NCBI GenBank assembly: GCA_009599575.1
Contig: VWND01000065.1
Location: 1 to 20,023, forward strand
DNA length: 20,023 nt
Direction: 5' to 3'
Origin: Blumeriella jaapii
Lineage: Eukaryota > Ascomycota > Leotiomycetes > Helotiales > Drepanopezizaceae
Made by a program: the position numbers and the translations under genes. The notes beneath the pieces were generated by a model that saw only the letters and a program-made list of their open reading frames with translations, was not told the origin of the DNA and ran no database searches. Positions 1 through 7,430 of this stretch are shown here, piece by piece. Position 1 is the first letter of the stretch; each line of letters begins with the position of its first letter.

Positions 1-84
1 CAGGGAGCTTGCAGCTATACGTAGTTGCTGGGGGACACGTGAGGTCACTGGGGGAGCCCGGTGGCAACAGAGTGAATCGTCACA
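1..84 (-). repeat. Partial 3' LTR of copy A
   Basis: Positions 1-84 match the U3 start of the LTR at 6196-6263, including the terminal TGTGACGATTC (minus strand) and the block around AGCAACTACGTATAGC. The rest of this LTR lies left of the window. It differs from the 5' LTR by a net 16 bp of extra sequence around positions 30-62 and a few substitutions, so the two LTRs of this element are not identical. Confidence 0.9.
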
Positions 85-99
85 CTACCCCCCCGTCCG
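85..99 (-). promoter_or_regulatory. Polypurine tract of copy A
   Basis: On the minus strand CGGACGGGGGGGTAG lies directly before the LTR start TGTGACG. A G-rich purine run touching the 3' LTR is the expected primer for plus-strand DNA synthesis by reverse transcriptase. In copy B the same place reads CGGACGGAAAAGTAA, the G run being mostly changed to A. Confidence 0.75.
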
Positions 100-289
100 A
101 AAAAAAGCGCGCCCTCGAGCTTTTATCCATTGGTACGTCACTATCCAAGTGATCGTACGAGTCCAAACCTTCGGAATATGCCTTCAGCCAGTCTACAATT
201 TTTGCAGGAGGAACCGGGGAGCTCCTTATGCGCCAAATGAAAGTCGCGCACTTTCAGGGGAGCGTACATAAAGTCAGACCGAGGGTTTG

Positions 290-391
290 GGGGTACCACG
301 TGAGATCTTCATCTAAGCCTACCCAAGAAGCTCTGTACTGAAGGGTCTTCCGCTGCATTCGACAGGCGATCAGTTTTTCGACTTCGTATTC
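290..391 (-). other. Chromodomain at the integrase C terminus (copy A)
   Basis: The minus strand encodes E-Y-E-V-E-K-L followed by L-Q-Y, S-W-V-G-L and T-W-Y-P, the spacing and aromatic residues of a chromodomain. Such domains bind methylated histone H3 tails and steer chromovirus integration to heterochromatin (family knowledge). A conserved tail follows with an F-H...P-G-P-P motif typical of chromoviruses. Copy B keeps the ghost K-Y-E-I-E-K-L at about 9667-9687. After W-Y-P copy A has about 8 bp more than copy B, which throws the tail out of frame. The domain lies in a different frame from the integrase C-terminal part (882-430) because of an extra T near 433. Confidence 0.8.
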
Positions 392-429
392 AAGCTCACC
401 AGTTAATATTGATAGGTTCAGGGGCTGGG

Positions 430-882
430 TTAAACCTGACCTGGGAGCGCGTCGTCAGCTGCTTTACGCAGTCGACTAGCGTGAAAAACTGGGTGTACGT
501 TCATAGTACTAGGAAGGTCTAGCTTGAAAGCGTTGTCGAAAATTTTGGCTACAACCTTTGAAAGGGCCGTTTGTAGGGTTGTCGAGCTTGCGGGAAGGGG
601 CCGGGAGGTCGGAAATGGGCGCATATCGAGCCATACGTAGTCGCCAACGTCAAAATCGTTCGCGCGGCGAGACCTATTCGCACTCCTTTTCATCTTGTCG
701 TGGGCTTGTTGGAGGTGCGATTTGGCGAGGTTCCAGGCGTCGTAGTGGCGGCGAGCGTACGCACGAGCTTCGTCTGCGTTTAGCTTGTGTGAGGGGTTGG
801 GGGAGGGGGGAAGTATCGAGCTTCCAGTTCCAATTGGTGTGGGGAGTGTAACCGTGTACAACTTCAAAGGGTGAAAGGCCAC
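430..882 (-). pseudogene. Integrase C-terminal segment (copy A pol fragment)
   Basis: This open stretch of 150 codons is the DNA-binding C-terminal part of integrase. It carries a D-V-G-D-Y-V-W-L core, then K-L-D-L-P and N-V-H-P-V-F-H-A-S-R-L, the classical end of Ty3/Gypsy integrases just before the chromodomain. It ends at a TAA created by a run of three T (minus strand; AAA at 432-434) where copy B has two, so the true reading runs on into the chromodomain at 391-290. Confidence 0.8.
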
Positions 883-3800
883 CTAGACTCTCGTGAGGGA
901 GGACCATTTGGGCGAAATCCATCATTGGGAGAAAAGAAATTCGCTCCAATCGTCTTGATAGAAGTTCACACAAGAAGGGTCGAAGGCGTTTTTGCAGGTA
1001 TTGGTTGTAAATTTCGGTCTGACCGTCGGTTTCAGGGTGAGCGGCTGTCGAAAGCTTCAGTTGCGTACCGAGTATTTTGTTCAATTCAGACCAGAAGGTA
1101 GACCAATACTGGGGGCCACGATCGCTAATGATACTCTTTGGAGGGCCAAAATACCTGTACACGTGGAAATATATACAGTTTGGCGAGGCCTCGAGCGTCG
1201 ATATTCTTGTGGCAGGGGATCGAAATGGCCTGCTTGGAAAAGCGATCTATCACTACGAACACGTTATCGTAACCGTGTTTGTCTTTGTTGAAGCTGCAAA
1301 AGTCCATTGTAACGTGCTCCCAAGGGTGGTCAGGAACAGGAAGAGGCTGAAGGAGGCCGGGGCGCTTATCTCTTGGAACAGAACTCCTTCGACAAGCGTG
1401 GCAGTTGCGACAGTATTGTTTTACGAAGGCTGTCATACCTCGCCAATAGTATTGGTCCGAGAGCAATTGCGTAGTCTTGCGAGCGCTGGGGTGTGCGGTG
1501 GAGATCTGGTCGTGCACTTCTCGTACAAGGGCCAGACGAAGGTGATCGACGTCTGGTACTATCAGGCGACCGTGATATAGCAGCAGGTCGCGTTCAAGTG
1601 TATACGGAGTGTTGTTGTCGTTCCCCCTCGTAGCGTCTCGTACAGCTTCCTTTCGGAGGGCCATCAGGCTGCTAGCTGTGCGATTAGCGTGGAGAAGCTG
1701 GTCAACGACACGGAGTGCGGGTGAGAGATCAGCTATTTCAACGATAGAAACAGCTGTTTCGGAGGCCGTGGGCGGTCGAAGTTCTTCAGTCAAAAGGCGG
1801 TGATCGATCTGATCGGCTCGAAGGAGTGTTTGCAGGCGCTGGGTGCGTTTAAGGGAGTTTTGGCGGTCGAGTTCGCTCGTACGACGTGTCAGTGCGTCAG
1901 CCAGAGGGTTGTGTTTACCTGGTCTGTACGTAATGAGGAAGTTGTAGTCGGCGAGGAGTTCGGCCCAGCGTGCTTGTCGAGCGTTCAAGGGTTTGGAGGT
2001 CATAAAGTACTCCAAGGCCTTGTGATCAGTGATTATTTTGATCTGATGAACTGAGCCAGCCAGTTCAGCACGAAAGTTGCCTAGAGATCTCACGATTGCG
2101 AGCATCTCTTTGTCGTGTACGACGTAGTTTAGCTCTGCGGGGGCCATGGTTTTGCTGAAGTAGGCGACTGGGAGCCAGTCGTCGCCATGGAGTTGCGAAA
2201 GCACAGAAGCTACTACGCCGTCGGAAGCGTCAGTCTCCAACATGCAGGGAAGGTCTTGCCTGTAATGTTGTAGAACTGGTGCAGTAGTAAGGGCTAGTGT
2301 AAGGAGGTCGAAACTCTCCTGACACTCAGAAGTGAAATTGAAAGGAACGTTAGCCTTGGTCAAATGGACCAGAGGCTTTGCAATTATACCGTAGTCTCGA
2401 ATGAAACGTCGGTAGAAGTTACAAAAAACCAAGGAAGCTCTGTACACCTTTTACAGTAGTAGGAGGCTTCCAGTGGGCGACCACGGAGACTTTCTCTGGA
2501 TCTACCTCTAGGCCTTCAGTCGAGATGATGAAGCCTAGGTAACGGGTCCGTGTAACGTTGAATTCAGACTTCCGAATATCGGCCTGTAATCCCAGCGTCA
2601 GCGAGCCTTTGGAGCACCTTGCGAAACGTGTGTGGCGTGTTCCAAAGGGTCGGACGAGTAGATGAGAATGTCATCCAGGTATGCAGTGCAGAAATCGTCC
2701 AAATAGTCGAAGAGAACGTCGTTCATGTAGCGTTGGTAAGTTGCGGGTCCATTAGTGAGGCCAAAAGGTAGCACCTTGCACTTATAGGCGCCGTAACGCG
2801 TACGAAAACGTCGTCAGTTCTTCACTGGCGGGGGGTCCATTCGAATTCTGTGAAAGGCTTGACGAATATCGAGCTTCGTAAAGATTCGCGCTCCCGAGAG
2901 ACGAGCAAGGGTCTCATCGATGAGGGGGAGGGGGTAGCGATCCTTACGAGTAACATTATTGAGAGGGCTCGATAGTCGATACAGAAACGCAGTGAACCGT
3001 CGGGGTTTTTTAGCGAAAAGCACTGGAGCAGCGAAGGGAGCGGTGGAAGGTTCGATGAAACCTTTGTCAAGGTTGTCTTGCAGGTAGGTCTTGACAATCT
3101 CGAGCTCTGGAATCGACATCTTGTACAAAGGAGTGTATTTCAGCTCTTTCTCACTTACAGTGAGCTCGATCTTGTGGTCGTAGGGCCGGTGAGGGGCTAG
3201 CTCGTTTACTGGCGGCCTTAGAAAACACGTGTTCGAGGTCTTTGTACTCCGGGGGAAGAGATTCGAGGGAAGGTTCATTCGAAGTTAGCTCTGCTAAGCT
3301 GGTTGAAAGGGTCGAAATCGATATTTCATTGGTCCTGAAACGTTCGAAAAGACTGTGAGATTGGGTCTTGAGGGAAGTGTTGTACGTAAGGTCGTCTAGT
3401 ATTCTGTCGATCTCATACAGGGAGGTTGAAAACACTTCAACTGCTTCCTTTCTGGAGATCAGCTTGAAAGCGTGTGCAGTGATCTGGCAGATGGAGATTG
3501 GGTAAGCAGTAGGTTGAGGGACTCGTCTTCGAACTGGTCGTTTGGGAGGTTCAGGAGGTGGCTTGTCTGAACTATCGATTATATTAAGCTGAAAGGCCAT
3601 CGCGGCGAGGGCCTTCTTTCGGTCTTTGGTGTAACTGTTCTTCGTAGAACGAGGAAGCTGTTCTGACGAAGGGAGAAGAGAAGGAGAAGAAATAATAGAA
3701 GGGGGATCGGCAGCCTGGGAAGGTGGTGTAATTTCTTGTATTATCCCACTGGCGTCGCCATCGAAATTGGCACCGCGAGTGAAATTCGACCTTTTCGCGC

Positions 3801-4384
3801 TCCGCACAGCGTCGTAGGTCTGCCACAATTGGTCAAGGTTCTTGTCACGTCTCACAGCGTCGTTTTGGTGGCGAGATTGAATCTTTCGGGGGTGCAAATG
3901 AGAGACTTCAATACAACGAGCGTAAGAGGCTGTGGGAGGGTAAGACTTCGGCCAATGAAGCTTGCGTTTATTACAGTCTAGTAGAACTTGGTGTTCGGCC
4001 AGCCAAGCTCTTCCTAAAATCACACCATGATTTCCGAGGTTGGTGATCAAGAAGAAGGAGTAAACGATTGTATTCGATTGTCAACAATAAGGTTGAGAAG
4101 CGTAAAATGTGTAATTGAATGGCCACGAGCTCCATTATACCCTTTTACAGGAAAAGGAGCCGGGAGAGGTTGAATCAAAGGTTTTAAAAAGAAGGAAAGG
4201 GACTTGATCAGCGCCGAATCGATCAACGCATAACCGTTCGCTCCAGAGTCGGCGAGCGCCTTCACCTTGTACGAAAGGCCACTCTTGGTGAGTGTAACGG
4301 GGATTGTCAGTGAGTCGCCACCAAGAAGCTTTCGAACGTCAAGGTAACGCATATCGCGCAACACGCCCAAGAAGGAGGCTTTGC

Positions 4385-5872
4385 TTAGGCCTGGGCGTTT
4401 CCCCGACTGGCGGGAGAGCCTTCGACTTCCTCGTGTGCGTCTTGGAAGTCGTCTGGAGGGGGGTTTTCGTCTTCACTACCACTATCAGAGGGCGAATCCT
4501 CGGCCGGTTCGACCTCGTTTACACCTACCAGCCTGGGAGGGCCTTTGGGTGGAACCGAGGGTCGGCCCGTAGAGGGTCGTGCAGATTGGCCTCGAACCTT
4601 CTGGTGTGGAGTAGAGGACGAGCGTTGTCGTTGGTCCGATCGAAAGGGAAGAACGCCAGGGGGGGCGTTCTGGCGTGGAGGAGGAGGAAGAACAGGGGGC
4701 TGAGGGGGAGCCTGTGGAGCACTTGGACGACTCTCGTACGTACGATTTGACTCGTAGTACGCTTTGGTTGAGGACCTACCACCTTGATGGGTGGTAGACT
4801 TGGTTGAAGAGCGACTCGCGTATAGAGTTCGTTCAGCCAACTGACCTTGTTCTTCTTGACGGACGGCGGTGAGCCAATCCTTGAAGGTCGTTGTACGCGC
4901 CCATTCCAAGTGCAGCTTTTCTCGCAGACGCCTTGGTATTTTGTCGCGAAGGGCGTCTCGAAGCTGTTTGTCAGTCCGTATTTGGGCGTTCGCTGCGAGG
5001 GTGGAGAATCGCAGGTAGAATCGCCAAAAGTCGTCGTGCGTACTCATTGCAAGCATCTTGAACTCGTCTTCCGCCCTCTGAACGTCTGAAGGGTCGGCCA
5101 GGAAATCGGCGACCTCTTTCACTAATTCTTCGGGAGGTGTAGGGTCGGAACGGTCCAAGATACGCGGGGTCAGGAACTCCCTTGCCACGCCTTCGGTCTG
5201 ATCGAGTATGTAATTCTTGCGGGATCGATCGCCAGCGAAGTAGTCGTGGTAGAGTTCGAGGTTGTCGAGAACTCTAGTCTCCCAGTGGCGTGCTTTGTAA
5301 TCTTCACCATCATCTAGCTTAAACTCAAGGTTCGGAACGCGCTCTATACGAGCTAGTCGAGAGTCAGCAGATAAATGGGAACCATAGCGTTCAAAAGGCG
5401 CGCTAGGGTCTTGGCCGTCAGGGGGAGATCCAAAGAGAGTTCGCGAAGAGCGTGGAGGTTGGTTTGCAGCGTCTGTTGGTTGAAATGAGACGTTGCGAGG
5501 AGGGGGAGGAGCAGCAGATTCGCGACTGGCAGAGGCACGTTCGATAGATTCTACCAAACGCTCTGATTGAGGGGTCTGTCGCAATCGCATAGCCTCCAGA
5601 AGTTGTCGTTCACGCTCTTGCGCTTCTTTCAGTTGATTTTGCAGGAGTCTCAACTGAACGCTCTCAGCGCTAGGCTGGGAGGTGGCAGGCGAAGTGGTTG
5701 GCGCTCTGCCTTTTCCTTTGTTCTTCTTTCCTCGGGGGGAGGACTGTTCTTCAGAAGAAGAAGCTTCTGGGGGAGGTTGCTTCTTCGCTGATTGAGAGGA
5801 GGAGGGAGGTTGAGGTGTAGTAGCAGGAGCTGAAAAGCTCTGCTGAGGGGGGGATCGTTGAACAGGAGCCAT
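4385..5872 (-). CDS. gag: Gag-like capsid protein of copy A
   Basis: This uninterrupted 495-codon frame begins 123 bp after the 5' LTR. Its N terminus is low-complexity (Pro, Ser, Gln), followed by a short charged, coiled-coil-like stretch (L-R-L-L-Q-N-Q-L-K-E-A-Q-E-R-E-R). The retrotransposon Gag capsid domain occupies roughly residues 185-345, with Y-H-D-Y-F-A-G-D, K-N-Y-I-L-D and D-D-F-W-R-F-Y-L-R-F. The C terminus is Pro/Ser/Asp/Glu-rich. I see no CCHC zinc knuckle, as is known for Tf1-type Gag. It would form the virus-like particle that packages the element RNA. It ends nine nucleotides after the slippery heptamer that probably feeds pol translation. It is the only long part of copy A without a frame break. 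Copy B's gag lies outside the window. Confidence 0.88.
   Translation of the reverse strand: MAPVQRSPPQQSFSAPATTPQPPSSSQSAKKQPPPEASSSEEQSSPRGKKNKGKGRAPTTSPATSQPSAESVQLRLLQNQLKEAQERERQLLEAMRLRQTPQSERLVESIERASASRESAAPPPPRNVSFQPTDAANQPPRSSRTLFGSPPDGQDPSAPFERYGSHLSADSRLARIERVPNLEFKLDDGEDYKARHWETRVLDNLELYHDYFAGDRSRKNYILDQTEGVAREFLTPRILDRSDPTPPEELVKEVADFLADPSDVQRAEDEFKMLAMSTHDDFWRFYLRFSTLAANAQIRTDKQLRDALRDKIPRRLREKLHLEWARTTTFKDWLTAVRQEEQGQLAERTLYASRSSTKSTTHQGGRSSTKAYYESNRTYESRPSAPQAPPQPPVLPPPPRQNAPPGVLPFRSDQRQRSSSTPHQKVRGQSARPSTGRPSVPPKGPPRLVGVNEVEPAEDSPSDSGSEDENPPPDDFQDAHEEVEGSPASRGNAQA
4397..4403 (-). promoter_or_regulatory. Predicted -1 ribosomal frameshift heptamer between gag and pol
   Basis: The minus strand reads G GGA AAC in the gag frame (gag codons CGG-GGA-AAC), which is the canonical X XXY YYZ slippery pattern. 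The heptamer ends nine nucleotides before the gag stop (TAA 4387-4385). A -1 slip continues as G-K-R-P-G-L-S-K and joins the protease frame, open to 4047. A weak stem (AGGC with GCCT, four bases downstream) can be drawn, but I could not test folding. An alternative is a one-base sequence deletion that separates two originally fused frames. Confidence 0.65.
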
Positions 5873-5983
5873 CCTTCGCGAAGTGCGGAAATAGGCCTTC
5901 TCACGACCGGTCGATCACCTTGGTGTGACCCGTGAGGAATTCGAGGGGAGAGATAGTTTACGCCGTCGCCAGCGTAGAAAAAG

Positions 5984-5993
5984 AGTTGTTGAT
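5984..5993 (-). promoter_or_regulatory. Candidate self-priming primer binding site
   Basis: Directly after the 5' LTR (ending ...CGTCACA) and a TT dinucleotide, the minus strand reads ATCAACAACT. This is the exact reverse complement of AGTTGTTGAT at 6112-6103 in the LTR, about 32-40 bp downstream of the TATA box, where the transcript should start. There is no TGG at this place, as a tRNA 3' end would need. In Tf1 the first 11 nt of the mRNA fold back and prime reverse transcription; this arrangement matches that scheme. The 2-nt gap is the usual spacing removed by integrase. Confidence 0.7.
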
Positions 5994-6102
5994 AATGTGA
6001 CGATCTAATCGGTCGGAGGGCTGGGAGATCAGTCAACTGGTCGCCGTGTTCACATGGTATGAAACGAGCCCTTTGGTTCTGTAACAAAGATATTCACTTA
6101 GA

Positions 6103-6112
6103 ATCAACAACT
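6103..6112 (-). promoter_or_regulatory. Probable start of R; primer half of the self-priming pair
   Basis: AGTTGTTGAT (minus strand) lies where the element transcript is expected to start, 32 bp past the end of TATATAAGG. It pairs perfectly over 10 nt with the site at 5993-5984. The same ten bases survive in the otherwise mutated copy B at 10145-10154. Confidence 0.6.
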
Positions 6113-6143
6113 GCAGAAGGCAGAGGTTGCTAAGGGGAGAGAG

Positions 6144-6152
6144 CCTTATATA
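6144..6152 (-). promoter_or_regulatory. LTR TATA box
   Basis: TATATAAGG on the minus strand in the middle of the 5' LTR; copy B has TATATAAGG at the matching place of its 3' LTR. It fits the RNA polymerase II core promoter of the element and sets R about 30-40 bp downstream. Confidence 0.7.
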
Positions 6153-6603
6153 CATGATAGTCTCCACAGTTGATGGGGGAGACCCACCAGGAGACCAGGG
6201 AGCTTGCAGCTATACGTAGTTGCTGGGGTGACACGAGAGGTGGCAACAGAGTGAATCGTCACAGACGCTAATAAAATAATATAAGAAATTATACTATTTT
6301 TCCAGGCTGCCGATCCCTCTTTTTATTATTTTTTTTTCTTTTTTTTTTTTTTCGTTAGAATAGCTTTTTCGTTTTACGAAAAACAGTTTATATTAAAAAA
6401 AAAACCGAAGAAAAGCTTTTCGCCGCGATAGCTTTTTAATTTAATATAATCGATAATTTAAATAAGCTATTTTTTTGAATTTTTTAAACGATCAATTCGA
6501 AAACGAATCCCTTAATTTTATTGCTTATCCAATTTTTATTTGTTAAATTATTACATACGCTTTTAAATTAATTTCCAGAAAAAAAGCAGTTAAAATGTTT
6601 TCA

Positions 6604-7430
6604 ATCTTTTTGTACGAAATCGACAAAATATTAAACGACCTTACGTATAACACTTTTCTTAAGACCCAATCTTATAGTTTTTTTCGAACGTTTTCAAAAC
6701 CAATAAAATATCGATTTCGATCTTTTTAATCAGCTTAGCAAAGCTAATTTCGAATAAATCTTTTTTCGAATCTTTTCCTCCGAAATACAAAAACCTCGAA
6801 CACGTGTTTTCTAAAGCCGCCAATAACGAATTAGCCTTTTACCGGCCTTACGATTATAAAATCGAGCTTATTATAAATAAAAAAAAAGCTGAAATACCTT
6901 TTTTTTGTATAAGATGTCGATTCCAAAATTCGAAATTGTTAAAACTTATTTGCAAAAACAACTTTAATAAAAGTTTTTATCGAATTTTCCACCGCTTTTT
7001 TCGCTGCTCCAATGCGTTTTTTTTCGCTAAAAAACCCGACGGTTTATTGCGTTTTTGTATCGACTATCGAATTTTTAATAATATTACTCGTAAAAAATCG
7101 CTATTTTTTTTCTTTTATCGATAAAACTTTTGCTCGTTTTTTCGGAAGCGCGAATTTTTATAAAGTTCGATATTCGTCAAGCTTTTTACAGAATTCGAAT
7201 AGACTTCGCCAGTAAAAAACTAACGACGTTTCGTACGCGTTACGGCGTTTATAAATGCAAAATGCTATCTTTTGGCTTTATTAATAAATTCGCAATTTAT
7301 CAACGTTATATAAACGACGTTTTTTTCGACTATTTAAACGATTTTTGTATTGTATATTTAAATAATATTCTTATTTACTCGTCCGACTTTTTAAAACACG
7401 TCATATACGTTCGCAAAATACTTTAAAAGC
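6604..7430 (+). pseudogene. Reverse transcriptase relic of copy B
   Basis: Ghost motifs in changing frames match the RT of copy A. These are E-I-D-K-I-L near 6620, F-A-K-K-P-D-G near 7025, F-C-I-D-Y-R near 7055, F-D-I-R-Q-A-F near 7165 and T-R-Y-G-V-Y-K-C-K near 7235. The catalytic Y-L-D-D is now Y-L-N-N at 7355-7366, because both GAY codons became AAT by G-to-A change. The later relics (RNase H about 7790-8110, integrase about 8520-9600, chromodomain about 9660-9770) follow in the same order as in copy A with many stop codons. Confidence 0.85.

Larger units (their letters stand above)
80..4403 (-). pseudogene. pol: pol of copy A: PR-RT-RNase H-IN-chromodomain, frameshifted
   Basis: The polyprotein would be made by a -1 shift from gag. 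Protease carries A-D-S-G-A in 4370-4047. Reverse transcriptase lies at about 3290-2460, with F-C-I-D-Y-R near 2970 and the catalytic Y-L-D-D at 2681-2670. RNase H begins near 2235 with E-T-D-A-S-D. Integrase has an HHCC finger at about 1570-1410 and the triad Asp 1304, Asp 1123, Glu 1015; the last two are separated by exactly 35 residues (DX35E). A chromodomain and a C-terminal tail follow, and the stop at 82-80 lies inside the 3' LTR. The reading frame changes at about 4050, 3206, 3003, 2832, 2805, 2625, 2592, 2425, 1155 and 433. At eight of these copy A has a homopolymer one or two bases longer than copy B. The element is therefore inactive as written, or the sequence has insertion errors. 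Confidence 0.9.
1..6263 (-). mobile_element. Ty3/Gypsy chromovirus, copy A (3' LTR cut by window edge)
   Basis: This is an LTR retrotransposon read on the minus strand, in the order 5' LTR (6263-5996), primer binding site, gag, protease, reverse transcriptase, RNase H, integrase, chromodomain, polypurine tract and 3' LTR (84-1, truncated by the window). The RT-RH-IN order marks Ty3/Gypsy (Metaviridae). The chromodomain after integrase, the absence of a gag zinc knuckle and the apparent self-priming site place it near the Tf1/sushi-like fungal chromoviruses; that placement is inference from family knowledge. Base composition is ordinary and CpA is common, unlike the mutated sister copy to its right. 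Its right end abuts copy B in mid-pol, indicating a nested insertion. gag is open, but pol has many frameshifts, mostly in homopolymers. The left flank and target duplication are outside the window. Confidence 0.93.
5996..6263 (-). repeat. 5' LTR of copy A
   Basis: This 268 bp LTR begins TGTGACGATTC and ends GATCGTCACA (minus strand), so its tips form an inverted repeat TGTGACGAT/ATCGTCACA. It contains a TATA box, the start of R with AGTTGTTGAT, and U5. Both borders are set by comparison with copy B: similarity to B's 3' LTR ends at ATCGTCACA in each, and the left LTR of A stops at the same TGTGACG. Confidence 0.92.

Noticed and set aside
1077..1580. Plus-strand open frames of up to 167 codons across copy A (also 558-851, 4304-4750, 4847-5089)
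   Set aside because: They are antisense shadows of the pol and gag genes.
5984..5995. A normal tRNA primer binding site
   Set aside because: The LTR is followed by TTATCAACAACT, not TGG, and I could not match it to the 3' end of a tRNA; the self-complementary explanation fits better.
6079..6263. A shorter LTR ending at TTTGTTACA
   Set aside because: Copy B continues to match beyond that point up to ATCGTCACA, and those ends form an inverted repeat with TGTGACGAT, so the LTR is 268 bp.
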